DNA of 64,000 nt from Prochlorococcus marinus str. MIT 9301 (GTDB lineage: Bacteria; Cyanobacteriota; Cyanobacteriia; PCC-6307; Cyanobiaceae): contig NC_009091.1 in assembly GCF_000015965.1 (NCBI RefSeq), positions 1,302,001 to 1,366,000 of the forward strand, given 5' to 3'. This document shows, one piece after another, positions 26,773 to 35,360 of the stretch; position 1 is the first letter of the stretch, and each line of letters starts with the position of its first letter. A model generated the notes under the pieces. The model had not been told where the DNA came from and did not search any database. It was given only the letters and a program-made list of their open reading frames with translations. A program made the position numbers and the translations under genes.

Positions 26773-27939
26773 TTGAGTAATATAAATTTTTCAGGTCTTA
26801 AAGGCCAAGCGCTTGTAATAGAGGATAAAGATATTCCAAGCATGAAAGAGTTTCAGGATGTTATCCCAGATCACTACTTTAAGTGCAATACCAAAACTTC
26901 ATTGAGGTATCTTTTACAATCAGCTTTAATTCAATCATTAGTAGTTGCGATAGGGTTATCTATTCCATTTACCCCCAAAATGATCCCAATTTGGATTATT
27001 TACGCATTACTATCAGGTACCACTGCAATGGGATTTTGGGTAATTTCCCATGAATGTGGACATGGAGCATTCTCTAAAAACAAGACATTGGAATCCATAA
27101 CTGGTTATTTACTTCATTCATTACTTCTGGTGCCTTATTTTTCTTGGCAGCGTTCTCATGCTGTTCATCATCGATTTACAAATAATATAACCAATGGAGA
27201 AACTCACGTCCCTTTGGTCATTAAAGGGAATGGAGTTACAGAAAAAGTTGGAGGAGAAAAAGAATTACATTTTTCAAATTCCTTAGGTAAGAAAAATTAT
27301 GGAATTCTTCAACTTGTTTTACATCTAATATTTGGCTGGCCTGCTTATTTACTTACTGGGAGTACAGGAGGTATTAAGTATGGAACATCAAATCATTTTT
27401 GGCCAATTAAACCATTTTCCAAGGCATTATGGCCATCAATATGGGCCAGGAAAGTTTGGATATCAGATATTGGTGTAGGTTTAACATTATTGGGCATTGT
27501 TTATTTAGTTTTCAAGTATGGATTATTTCCAGTAATTGCTCTGTATTTTGGTCCTTTATTAGTGGTTAATTGTTGGCTAGTAGTTTATACATGGCTTCAT
27601 CACACAGATTCAGATGTGCCTCATATTTCAAATACCGAATTTTCCTTTATGAAAGGCGCATTTCTATCTATTGATAGGCCTTACGGTAGAATCCTTAATT
27701 TTCTTCACCATAATATAGGTTCTAGCCATGTCGTTCATCATGTATGTCCAACGATACCTCATTATCATGCAAAAAAGGCAACTATCTTAATTAAAAAAGC
27801 CTTTAAAAAAGCATATCTTTTTAATCCTGATCCAATACACAAAGCTCTATGGAATATTGCTTGCAATTGCGTTGCTGTTAAGTCAGACATCAAGAGAAGA
27901 AGATATGTATGGCAATCTTCATACAAAATGGTGGATTAA
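26773..27939 (+). CDS. Delta-12/omega-type fatty-acid desaturase (FAD2/DesA-like)
   Basis: A 388-residue membrane desaturase with boxes HECGHGAF, HAVHHRFTN and HVVHHVCP. The stretch GFWVISHECGHGAFSKNKTL...SLLLVPYFSWQRSH is strikingly like plant FAD2-type oleate desaturases (AHECGHHAFS, LLVPYFSWKYSH), and unlike the other desaturase in the window. It likely acts on oleoyl chains in membrane lipids, though omega-3 specificity cannot be excluded. TTG start. Confidence 0.85.
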   Translation: MSNINFSGLKGQALVIEDKDIPSMKEFQDVIPDHYFKCNTKTSLRYLLQSALIQSLVVAIGLSIPFTPKMIPIWIIYALLSGTTAMGFWVISHECGHGAFSKNKTLESITGYLLHSLLLVPYFSWQRSHAVHHRFTNNITNGETHVPLVIKGNGVTEKVGGEKELHFSNSLGKKNYGILQLVLHLIFGWPAYLLTGSTGGIKYGTSNHFWPIKPFSKALWPSIWARKVWISDIGVGLTLLGIVYLVFKYGLFPVIALYFGPLLVVNCWLVVYTWLHHTDSDVPHISNTEFSFMKGAFLSIDRPYGRILNFLHHNIGSSHVVHHVCPTIPHYHAKKATILIKKAFKKAYLFNPDPIHKALWNIACNCVAVKSDIKRRRYVWQSSYKMVD

Positions 27940-28056
27940 AAACAGAATAATCATCAATTTTTTATCACATTAATTTGCGCAAATCTGAAAAGAATATAAA
28001 AGAATTAGCAATAACAAATTTTTCATCTTAGAAATATTTACGATTATAAAAATTTT

Positions 28057-28218
28057 ATGAGTGGCGACAATTTGCATGGTAAACAGCCTATTAAATTCTA
28101 TTCGGAAAAAATAACACTTACAAAAGTAGAATTATTAGAAAAACAGTTGAGTTTAGGCGAAAAAATTTCAGATTTAGATCAAAAGCACAAAGAATGGAGA
28201 AAAAAACTTTCAGGTTGA
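28057..28218 (+). CDS. Small charged protein, 53 aa
   Basis: ATG at 28057: MSGDNLHGKQPIKFYSEKIT, then a heptad-like helix (KVELLEKQLSLGEKISDLDQKHKEWRKK). Probably a short coiled coil. Unknown function. Confidence 0.5.
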   Translation: MSGDNLHGKQPIKFYSEKITLTKVELLEKQLSLGEKISDLDQKHKEWRKKLSG

Positions 28219-28269
28219 TCATTTCATATGATGAATTTTAGTAACTTATTGATATTTATATTTGCCTTA

Positions 28270-28887
28270 TCAAGAAACTTTTCTGTAAATTACTGAAAAA
28301 TTATTTGCAGGCATATTAATAATATCCTCTTGAAAAAAACCATTTTTCTTACTCTCATCACAAACTTCCTCAAGATTTTTAATACCCCAAAGATCATTTT
28401 GCATTTTTAATGAATTATCGAAAAAATAATCACTTTCACTTGTGTGCTTATTACAAATTTTAAATGGCCCATACAAAATCAAAAATTGTCCCTTATTGAG
28501 TAATTTTCCTGACTCTCTAAAGAGTGCTACAGTACAAGACCATTCTGCAACATGAATCATATTTATAGAGACTATTCCATGCAAAGAATTAGCTAATTCC
28601 AATGGAATTTTCCAAGGAATTTTTTCTACATCAATCTCAAGAGGCTGGGGCATTTTCTCAGTTAAGTCTTCATACTTAATCCAAGAACTTATACTTTTTC
28701 TATGCACTAAATCTGGATCACTTGTTTGCCAGATTATTGCAGGAAAGCGTTTTTGAAAAAACACTCCATGTTCACCGCTGCCACTCCCGATTTCCAATAC
28801 TGAACCTTTTTTAATAATTTTGGATAGTACATCACCAATGCAGTCTCTATTTCTTTGAGTAGCTGGAAAAAAAAGTCTATTATCCAA
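28270..28887 (-). CDS. DUF938-family SAM-dependent methyltransferase
   Basis: A 205-residue protein with the DUF938 opening RLFFPATQRNRDCIGDVL, SAM motif VLEIGSGSGEHGVFF and the INMIHVAEW and LYGPFKICNKHTSESD segments. Substrate unknown. TTG start at 28887. Confidence 0.88.
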   Translation of the reverse strand: MDNRLFFPATQRNRDCIGDVLSKIIKKGSVLEIGSGSGEHGVFFQKRFPAIIWQTSDPDLVHRKSISSWIKYEDLTEKMPQPLEIDVEKIPWKIPLELANSLHGIVSINMIHVAEWSCTVALFRESGKLLNKGQFLILYGPFKICNKHTSESDYFFDNSLKMQNDLWGIKNLEEVCDESKKNGFFQEDIINMPANNFSVIYRKVS

Positions 28888-28941
28888 AATTAAAAAAAAA
28901 CTTGGGCGATTCAGTAAAGTGAATAGTTCTAAAATCCTGGA

Positions 28942-29052
28942 TTATTTAACCTTTCTCAATTTAGGAGTTTTAAAAAACATTATTTTAAGGCTAAAAAATA
29001 ATATTGAAATCGTTAGAGCAGGCAAGATATAAAGTATTAAATCAGAACTCAT
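28942..29052 (-). CDS. Very small membrane protein, 36 aa
   Basis: ATG at 29052 on the minus strand: MSSDLILYILPALTISILFF then a basic end (KTPKLRKVK). One helix. Unknown function. Confidence 0.5.
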   Translation of the reverse strand: MSSDLILYILPALTISILFFSLKIMFFKTPKLRKVK

Positions 29053-29190
29053 TAGGGAAGGTATCCTTCCAAAAATTAAATGCATGTAGTAAGTCGCGAA
29101 TGACATGAATTCATATATATCTAATTTATTAATAGCAATTATTTGAACTCTACAAACTACTTTTAGTCAAAATCTAAAAATTCTTATAAA

Positions 29191-29224
29191 AAGAGTCAGC
29201 CTGTATCCCTACTAGCTGACTCTT
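29191..29224. other. Perfect 10-bp hairpin, possible RNA element
   Basis: AAGAGTCAGC (29191-29200) and GCTGACTCTT (29215-29224) form a perfect stem with a 14-nt loop. On the minus strand it is followed by TTTTT (29186-29190), so it can be a terminator for a minus-strand transcript, yet no minus-strand gene lies to its right. Upstream on the plus strand the sequence GTCAAAATCTAAA resembles the leader element seen at 35811, 38898, 42311 and 44046. Confidence 0.6.
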
Positions 29225-29415
29225 AATAATATATTAATTTAAATTACTTCTAAATGAGGATATACCTCTTAAAAAAACAAGGTAAAAAGCTTACATTTTT
29301 TTTTAAATTTAAAAAATCAGTACAAAAATAAAAACACAGATAAAGTATATTTCGACACATATTTGTAGCAGTTTTAAAATTTGTTCAACAAAAAAAGGAA
29401 TAATCCCTTATTTTC

Positions 29416-29444
29416 TTTACATAACTAAATAAATATGTTATATT
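29416..29444 (+). promoter_or_regulatory. Promoter of the tandem hli genes
   Basis: -35 TTTACA (29416-29421), a 17-nt spacer and -10 TATATT (29439-29444), 22 nt before the first hli ATG. The third hli gene (minus strand at 30461) has the same -35 TTTACATAA, same spacer length and a shared TTAACAATTA after the -10. Confidence 0.7.
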
Positions 29445-29466
29445 AGTTAACAATTACCAAAAAAAA

Positions 29467-29574
29467 ATGACTCCAGAAGCAGAACGTTTTAACGGTTGGG
29501 CAGCAATGTTAGGGTTTGTTGCAGCAGTCGGTGCCTATGTCACAACAGGCCAGATAATTCCAGGCTGGTTCTAA
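29467..29574 (+). CDS. hli: High-light-inducible protein (Hli), 35 aa
   Basis: A minimal Hli: ERFNGWAAMLGFVAAVGAYV carries the ExxNGxxAMxGF chlorophyll-binding signature of the CAB/ELIP superfamily, then the TTGQIIPG motif typical of picocyanobacterial Hli proteins. Single helix in the thylakoid, protecting against excess light. Its TAA overlaps the ATG of the next hli gene (TAATG). Confidence 0.92.
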   Translation: MTPEAERFNGWAAMLGFVAAVGAYVTTGQIIPGWF

Positions 29575-29714
29575 TGAAAAATAACGAGCCAAAAATAGTA
29601 GAAAAAGAGAAAATCGTTGCTGAAAAACTTAACGGTAGATTCGCAATGTTAGGTTTTGTCGCTTTAGTTGGAGCATATTTAACTACAGGTCAAATCATCC
29701 CAGGTTTTATCTAA
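29574..29714 (+). CDS. hli: High-light-inducible protein (Hli), 46 aa
   Basis: Starts at the ATG that shares its A with the stop of the upstream hli gene. A charged N terminus (MKNNEPKIVEKEKIVAEK) precedes LNGRFAMLGFVALVGAYL and TTGQIIPGFI. The tight overlap implies translational coupling and probably a 1:1 product ratio, consistent with Hli proteins acting as dimers. Confidence 0.92.
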   Translation: MKNNEPKIVEKEKIVAEKLNGRFAMLGFVALVGAYLTTGQIIPGFI

Positions 29715-29735
29715 TATAAGTTTTCAATTTTCATA

Positions 29736-29763
29736 AAAAGCCTAATCAAAATTAGGCTTTTTT
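29736..29763 (+). terminator. Intrinsic terminator of the hli pair
   Basis: AAAAGCCTAAT (29736-29746) pairs with ATTAGGCTTTT (29751-29761), loop CAAA, with a T run. It ends the two-gene hli transcript 22 nt after the stop. Confidence 0.9.
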
Positions 29764-30050
29764 GCAAAAATTTTTTTTTGTTATTAAGGCATAACTTATG
29801 CTGAAATTGTTTTGAAAATATTTTTTTTCTAATTTATTATCTATACTCCCGGGAAACAAGTCAAACTAAATGTTATTTAGCAAAAATATGAAATAACATA
29901 ATTCTCTTCCTAAGAGGATGATGAAGTAAAAATGGTTAATATTAAAAATATATTTTAAAAAGAAATATTAATTTGATCATTTTTTCAACCTTAAGACATA
30001 AATTTATGTGTTTGTTGATGCTATCTTTATCGAGATAATTGGAGGATTTA
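29764..30050 (+). other. AT-rich intergenic stretch
   Basis: About 290 bp with no convincing gene. It has one GC-rich island (CTCCCGGGA near 29848) and short frames under ten codons. No repeat or RNA structure stands out. Confidence 0.5.
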
Positions 30051-30179
30051 ATGAGAGTAAAGCTTGAACCCGAAACAGCATTTATTGGCAAAAAGTTTGC
30101 TTATATATTTCTTGGAATAATATTTAGCTTGAATGCCATAACTTTTATTTGGTTTTTCTTATTTTCAAATTTAAAATAA
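30051..30179 (+). CDS. Small one-helix membrane protein, 42 aa
   Basis: ATG at 30051 with a strong SD (TTGGAGGATTTA, 6-nt spacer after GGAGG). MRVKLEPETAFIGKKFAYIF then a helix (LGIIFSLNAITFIWFFLF). Strong SD is unusual for this genome. Located between hli genes, so it may belong to the same stress response (inference). Confidence 0.6.
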   Translation: MRVKLEPETAFIGKKFAYIFLGIIFSLNAITFIWFFLFSNLK

Positions 30180-30254
30180 AATCTAAATTTTTTATTTACA
30201 AGCTGTAAATAATACAGCTTAAAGCAAAAATTTATGAAAACAGTTATTTATAAA

Positions 30255-30461
30255 CTAAAAAATTCCTGGAATGATCTGTCCTGTTGTTATATAAGCACCT
30301 AATAGTGCAACGAAGCCAACCATAGCCCATCTACCATTTACTTTTTCTGCATTTTGAGGATATCCATCGTAAGATACAGTTTCATCAATATAAGGCCTTG
30401 TTTCTGATGGGAACATATTCTGTCTTCCACCTGATTCTGTAGTAACTCCTGATTTTGTCAT
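30255..30461 (-). CDS. hli: High-light-inducible protein (Hli), 68 aa
   Basis: A longer Hli with a polar N-terminal arm (TESGGRQNMFPSETRPYIDE) before AEKVNGRWAMVGFVALLGAYI and TTGQIIPGIF. ATG at 30461. Its promoter (TTTACA at 30515-30510, 17-nt spacer, TACTTT at 30492-30487 on the minus strand) mirrors that of the tandem hli pair. Confidence 0.92.
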   Translation of the reverse strand: MTKSGVTTESGGRQNMFPSETRPYIDETVSYDGYPQNAEKVNGRWAMVGFVALLGAYITTGQIIPGIF

Positions 30462-30515
30462 TAAAGATAATAATAATTGTTAATTAAAGTAACACGAATA
30501 TTAACTTATGTAAAC

Positions 30516-30921
30516 CAATAGCCTCTAGAAATTTACTTGTGAGTATTTCTGGTCCAATGTGTTACAATTCTGTTCAAAAACAATGGTTAGTAATAATTTT
30601 TATTTTGATGAATCAACTTATTTATTATCAAATTTGCAGATAAATAACTAAAAATAAGCATTTATACCCACAGTAAGTAATTTTACTTAGTAAACTATTG
30701 TTAGCATTTAGGAAGTGCTTAGCTGGTTAAATCAGGTAATCTGAATTAATTAGGTCGTCATGAGCTTGCAGGTGGGATACTTGCAGGCTCTTTCAATTTT
30801 AAAAGTAAAAAAAACTAAGCATTTAAATAATTTTTGACGAATTGAATAATATCCTAAAGAAAAGAAACTAATGTCAATGTTTTTTTTATTTGCTAAATAG
30901 AAAATAGACTGAAGAAAATGT
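30516..30921. other. Gene-poor 400-bp stretch
   Basis: No convincing gene. It holds a direct repeat of CTTGCAGG (30767-30788 region) bracketed by GAGC and GCTC, which could fold into a short hairpin, and a small AAGTAA/TTACTT inverted repeat near 30673. A 64-codon minus-strand frame here (30750-30944) has no gene-like features. Confidence 0.45.
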
Positions 30922-31023
30922 ATGTCTCTAGATTTTATTCTCATTCCATCTTGTATTTTGATTATCCTTTTTCTTTTAAATCGAGAAAATATGATCTACA
31001 AAAAAAATCAAAAAGTTAAGTAA
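30922..31023 (+). CDS. Possible very small membrane protein, 33 aa
   Basis: ATG at 30922: MSLDFILIPSCILIILFLLN, then a basic tail (RENMIYKKNQKVK). Topology is like many micro-proteins here, but support is only composition. Confidence 0.35.
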   Translation: MSLDFILIPSCILIILFLLNRENMIYKKNQKVK

Positions 31024-31138
31024 GATCATATTCTAAAAAGACTGAATAATAAAGATCGAAAACTGTTTTACCGAAAATAATAATTTTAAAAAAACTACTT
31101 TAAAAAAGTTTAAAACCTTAAAGGATTTACTTGAGAAA

Positions 31139-31258
31139 CTATACCAACTTTTTTCTTAAAATTAATTTGTCCCAATATAGTTTTGCATTATTAATTTGAT
31201 TTAGTTTTTGTTGGCAGTGTACGCAATTGCATTCGTATATTAACGTTTTATTTTTCAT
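31139..31258 (-). CDS. Possible small protein with CNCVHC motif, 39 aa
   Basis: Minus-strand frame from ATG 31258. MKNKTLIYECNCVHCQQKLN has a CxCxxC arrangement that could bind zinc or a cluster, followed by a basic helix (AKLYWDKLILRKKLV). Support is limited to the motif and the frame. Confidence 0.4.
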   Translation of the reverse strand: MKNKTLIYECNCVHCQQKLNQINNAKLYWDKLILRKKLV

Positions 31259-31448
31259 GCTTTAACTGTTTTTTTTAAAGAAACCAAATTTCTTCTTTTA
31301 TTGCAAGTGTTAATAAATTTTTTTTTTGATAAATTATTGAAATTTAAATAATAAAAAGGTTTTTCTTAACTATCATTTTTATATTGGTTTCTAAATCCTC
31401 AATATTTTATAATGTTAAAAAAGACAGTAAAAAACAAATAAATTTCTT

Positions 31449-32654
31449 TTGAAACTTTCAAATCAATCACTAATAAAAAAAACTATTAATAAAATCATTT
31501 CTCCTTGGTATTTACTTCCTTTAATTGATAGATGGTTATTAGGGCAAATAATTCCTCCCATGATATTTGCAATTTCTGCTTTCACTGTCATTTCATTATC
31601 TGTTGGCGTGATGTTTGATCTTATAAGAAAAATAGTTGAATTTGGCTTACCTTTATTTCTGGCTTTAAAAGTCCTTTTTTTTAGTTTACCCAGTTTTTTA
31701 GTTTTATCATTCCCAATGGCAGTTTTGCTTTCAACATTATTAGCCTACGGAAAATTATCAAGCAATTCAGAATTGTTGGCTTTGAAATCTTTGGGTATAA
31801 AAACTTCAAGAATCATTTCTCCAGCTATTGCTCTTTCAATATTTATGACAGGATTGACTTTTTACTTTAACGATAATTTAGTTCCTGCGAGTAATAAATT
31901 AGCTGAAAAGACATTAAGAGCAGGAATAGGAAGTTCTTTTAGTGCTGAACAACGAAAAGATAATATTATGTTTTCAAGATATGGATCTAGGATAAGTTCA
32001 TCAAATAAAAAACCTACAAAAACAAATACTTTTCTTACTCATATATTTTATGCTTCATGGTATGAAAACAACATTATGGAGGGTGTTACAGTTTTAGATT
32101 TTTCTAGAGAAGATTTTCAACAAATCTTAAAGGCAAAGAATGGAGTATTTGACAAAAAAAGTTCTTCTTGGATATTTTCTGACGGGAATATTGTATCAAT
32201 TGATCCAAGCGGGCAAACTACAAATATTCAATTCCAAGAATATACTTATCCATTTGTTGAAGGTCCTATGGAGCTAGCAAAGGTGCCTAAAGATGCAAAT
32301 GAAATGACTTTAAAGCAGGCTATACAAGCAGAAAAGATTTATGAAAAAACTGGAAACTTAAAGGAGATAAGAAGAATTAAAGTCCGCATTCAAGAAAAAT
32401 TCACTCTACCTTTTGCATGCTTGGTCTTTGGATTAATAGGAAGCAGTCTAGGGTCTAAATCTAATTTAAGATCTTCAAAAAGTCAGGGATTTGGGTTGAG
32501 TGTAATTCTTATATTAATTTATTATGTAATGTCATTTTTATTTAGTTCCTTCGGAGTAAAGGGTATTTTACCTCCAATTTTTGCTGCATGGTTACCTGTC
32601 TTAATTTCTCTTGGAGGTGGAATTTATTTATTAAGAAGATCAAGTTCTTTTTGA
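31449..32654 (+). CDS. LptF/LptG-family permease (YjgP/YjgQ)
   Basis: A 401-residue inner-membrane component of an LPS-export-type ABC system. N-terminal helices with IIPPMIFAISAFTVISLSVG, the LSFPMAVLLSTLLAYGKLSSNSELLALKSLGI loop that contacts the LptB ATPase, a periplasmic beta-jellyroll region (about 165-290) and C-terminal helices. Cyanobacteria usually have one such protein. TTG start. Its ATPase partner is not in the window. Confidence 0.88.
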   Translation: MKLSNQSLIKKTINKIISPWYLLPLIDRWLLGQIIPPMIFAISAFTVISLSVGVMFDLIRKIVEFGLPLFLALKVLFFSLPSFLVLSFPMAVLLSTLLAYGKLSSNSELLALKSLGIKTSRIISPAIALSIFMTGLTFYFNDNLVPASNKLAEKTLRAGIGSSFSAEQRKDNIMFSRYGSRISSSNKKPTKTNTFLTHIFYASWYENNIMEGVTVLDFSREDFQQILKAKNGVFDKKSSSWIFSDGNIVSIDPSGQTTNIQFQEYTYPFVEGPMELAKVPKDANEMTLKQAIQAEKIYEKTGNLKEIRRIKVRIQEKFTLPFACLVFGLIGSSLGSKSNLRSSKSQGFGLSVILILIYYVMSFLFSSFGVKGILPPIFAAWLPVLISLGGGIYLLRRSSSF

Positions 32655-32719
32655 TATTTAAATCACATAAATTAAGAATGCAATACAAATTATTTTGCAA
32701 AAAATAATTTCTTAAATTT

Positions 32720-33310
32720 TTATTTCTCGTCTATTTTTTTATAACCATACCAATCAGGATGGTTGTTTTCTTCAATAATGTTATTTTCTTGAGTTAATTC
32801 TATTTCCCAAATACCTATCTTTTTTATTGGTTCACAATCATCGCAACTAATTAACATTTCTAAAGATGCAAGATCATCTTTATGCTTTTTTTTACACCCA
32901 ATAAGCCATTTAGATTTAGCTATATTTTTTGCCTCTAATTTACTTGAAGCTATAACTAATCCAAATTCATGTTTTTCCTGCATAGAAGTTGGATTGTATC
33001 CTCCAATATTGACAAACCATAAATTTTTTTTTTGAATTATTTTTTTTACTAATTGCTTTTTCCCTATTTTATTCTTTTCAACATTTATTAAATTAATCTT
33101 ATGGCCATCTATATATTGTATTTTTTTATAGCTATCAATATGCAAACCTTTTGAAGATCCAAACCAATCCTTTCTTAAAGCATCGTATGTGTCTTCAATT
33201 TTAGAGCCAACAACCCATCTAACATCATGTAATTCAATATTAGCTTTTTCTGCTCTACCCCCAAGTACAACCAAATAAAGAAAATTATTTTTTGAATTAT
33301 TCACTTTCAA
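32720..33310 (-). CDS. DUF1543-family protein with two repeats
   Basis: A 196-residue DUF1543 protein. The first repeat has YLVVLGGRAEKANIELHDVRWVVG, and a second, diverged copy has LWFVNIGGYNPTSMQEKHEFGLVIA. The duplicated fold is normal for the longer members. Function unknown. TTG start at 33310. Confidence 0.82.
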   Translation of the reverse strand: MKVNNSKNNFLYLVVLGGRAEKANIELHDVRWVVGSKIEDTYDALRKDWFGSSKGLHIDSYKKIQYIDGHKINLINVEKNKIGKKQLVKKIIQKKNLWFVNIGGYNPTSMQEKHEFGLVIASSKLEAKNIAKSKWLIGCKKKHKDDLASLEMLISCDDCEPIKKIGIWEIELTQENNIIEENNHPDWYGYKKIDEK

Positions 33311-33389
33311 TAAATCAAATTTACAAAAACTTTAATTTAAATTATAAAAATTTACTTTAAAGATTATTTCTGATAATTCAGAGATTCTG

Positions 33390-33533
33390 TTAATTAAACC
33401 AACCTTTTTTCTTTTCTTTAACTTTTGGTGAAGTCTGAATATTAGGCGCTTCGTCAACTCTACCTTTGATAATCATTAAGGGAACTATTGCCCATAGAGC
33501 TAAAAACAAAATCCAGAAAAGGTAGATGTTCAT
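33390..33533 (-). CDS. Small one-helix membrane protein, 47 aa
   Basis: ATG at 33533: MNIYLFWILFLALWAIVPLMI, then a basic, proline-containing tail (KGRVDEAPNIQTSPKVKEKKKGWFN). Unknown function. Downstream on the same strand lies the DUF1543 gene. Confidence 0.6.
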   Translation of the reverse strand: MNIYLFWILFLALWAIVPLMIIKGRVDEAPNIQTSPKVKEKKKGWFN

Positions 33534-33741
33534 AAAATTAGAAATGAATAACACAATAATAAAATTTATTAAATAAGATTCGTGAGTTTCTTTTTAAAGT
33601 TCTAATTTAAATGTATAATTGAGAATTTTTGTTTTAATTAAAGCTAAAAAAAATAATTCATAAATTTAAAACAAGTATTTGTGATACCTTCAGAATAAAA
33701 ATAATTGAAATATAAAAAATCTATAAATAAATACAAAATAA

Positions 33742-33789
33742 TTGCACTCAACAGAACCACTGCTTTGCTTCAGGAAATGTGGAGTGCAA
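33742..33789. other. Stem-loop, possible RNA element
   Basis: TTGCACTC (33742-33749) pairs with GAGTGCAA (33782-33789), with an inner CCAC/GTGG helix (33757-33760, 33779-33782 region). It lies in a 345-bp gene-free stretch upstream of the zinc-ribbon-like ORF at 33879. A TATAAT directly follows (33793-33798). Confidence 0.45.
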
Positions 33790-33878
33790 CCTTATAATGA
33801 CACGATAAAATTCTTTTCGTGAATTTTTATAAATCAAACTTTTGATTATCTAGAATAAAATCAAAAATTAAAAGATCA

Positions 33879-34034
33879 ATGAAAAAATGTGATTTATGTC
33901 ATAAGCCAGATAAAGTTCATTATAGAGTTAAATCCATAATTCATAAAGAATGGATTTTTTGTTGTAAAGAATGTTGGAATGAAACTTCTAAGCAAAATAA
34001 TTATTCCTACGGTGGAACAAGAAAGTCAAGATAA
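33879..34034 (+). CDS. Small zinc-ribbon-like protein, 51 aa
   Basis: ATG at 33879: MKKCDLCHKPDKVHYRV has CxxC, and a second half with WIFCCKECWNETSK has CCxxC, so four cysteines could chelate one zinc, like YHS or zinc-ribbon mini-domains. Basic tail. Partner unknown. Confidence 0.65.
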   Translation: MKKCDLCHKPDKVHYRVKSIIHKEWIFCCKECWNETSKQNNYSYGGTRKSR

Positions 34035-34288
34035 TAAATTTTCCTAGAAACTAATTTGAAAAATAATAATCAAATAATTAGAGGCTTAGAAATATATAAA
34101 ATTACTTTCAATAAGTACATGACAAAAAGTAAGCTAAATTTAATATCTTAAAAACAATTATTTATTCTTTATCAATTTTGGCATTTTGTTCATTTTAGGA
34201 ATTCTATTATTTTTTCTTTCGGAATCTAATACTAATAAATCAAAATAACAAATAAACCAATTATTATTTTTAAAAAAGATTTTAACTT
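34035..34288. other. Gap with a start-less open frame
   Basis: No complete gene. A minus-strand frame ending at 34158 (…RIPKMNKMPKLIKNK) stays open for about 45 codons toward 34290, but has no ATG, GTG or TTG except short internal ATGs. It may be the remnant of a small gene. Confidence 0.35.
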
Positions 34289-34765
34289 TTAAAAATAATC
34301 GTTAATTTCTTTTTTTATAGATTTATATTCGAGATTAATATCTTGAATAAATTCGTCAACTTCTTTTTTTATATTTTTATATTCATCAATTTTTTGTTTG
34401 CTTTTGTTATAGAAAATTGATTCAAATTTTCCTGGATTTGCTACCTCAATCCAATATCCTGCTAAACAATAAATTTGGTTAGGAACAAAGTTTAAAATCA
34501 ATAAATTCTTGGATTTTTTATACTGATTAATAATCTTATTAGCGAAATTACCTTTAGTTTTGTTTGTCCCAAATAGAGTAATATCTTTTGCTAAAGACTT
34601 AAAATTCTTAGATAGATTCTTACTCTTTTCAACTGAATTTCTAGAAATTATTTTTTCTAGAGAATAACAATAATCGAAAAAATTTGTATTTTCTTTTTTT
34701 GAAGGATATACAGTTATCAAGGAACTTAAAAGTAAAAAAGAAGTTAAAGTTAATTTCTTAAACAT
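34289..34765 (-). CDS. Exported protein of unknown function, 158 aa
   Basis: A signal peptide (MFKKLTLTSFLLLSSLITVY) precedes a lysine-rich, helical mature region with two cysteines (FDYCYSLEK, IYCLAGYW). Likely periplasmic. No family recognised. Its composition is like the exported proteins at 45-47 kb. Confidence 0.65.
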   Translation of the reverse strand: MFKKLTLTSFLLLSSLITVYPSKKENTNFFDYCYSLEKIISRNSVEKSKNLSKNFKSLAKDITLFGTNKTKGNFANKIINQYKKSKNLLILNFVPNQIYCLAGYWIEVANPGKFESIFYNKSKQKIDEYKNIKKEVDEFIQDINLEYKSIKKEINDYF

Positions 34766-34960
34766 TTTTAAATTATATTTACTATTACATAAATATAAAA
34801 AGACAATTCATAAATTACTCTTAATTTCCTTAAAAAAATTCACATTAATTCAAAATATTTTCTATTAATAGACTTAAACCACTTTAAGAAAACTTTAAAA
34901 GTATTTTGTACTAATTAAGTATTTATCAAATGCAATAATTTTTTTTCTTATAATAAGTTT

Positions 34961-35341
34961 ATGAAAAACTCTTTTTTGAAAAATAAAAGCATCAAATCTT
35001 TTTTAGATTTTTTTTCTAGAGTATCAATTTCAGCAATATTTATCTTAGCCATACCAGGCAAAATAAATGATTTTGAACGAACAGTTGAATATATTTCTTC
35101 AAAAGGAATTCCTGAAACAATTTCATCTATCCTTCTAGTGGCAGCAATTATATGTCTTATCTTGGGTTCTGGATTTTTCATATTTGGAGAAAAACAAAAA
35201 ATCGGTTCAGTCTTTTTATTACTATTTCTTATTCCAACAACAATAATTTTTCATTTATTCCCTTTCCATCAAAGAGCAGTATTTATTAATCTCGGATTGA
35301 CAGGTGGATTAATTATTGCTGCAATAAGGGACCCAAAATAG
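34961..35341 (+). CDS. DoxX-family membrane protein
   Basis: A 126-residue DoxX-type protein with four helices: FFSRVSISAIFILAIPGKIN, IPETISSILLVAAIICLILGSGF, IGSVFLLLFLIPTTIIFHLFPF and GLTGGLIIAAIRDPK. The end GLIIAA is typical. Function uncertain. Confidence 0.8.
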   Translation: MKNSFLKNKSIKSFLDFFSRVSISAIFILAIPGKINDFERTVEYISSKGIPETISSILLVAAIICLILGSGFFIFGEKQKIGSVFLLLFLIPTTIIFHLFPFHQRAVFINLGLTGGLIIAAIRDPK

Positions 35342-35360
35342 ATATCTTAATTTAAGAAAC

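Noticed and set aside
30750-30944. 64-codon minus-strand ORF
   Set aside because: Low-complexity Phe/Lys/Tyr translation of AT-rich sequence, no start signal, and it overlaps a better small plus-strand frame.
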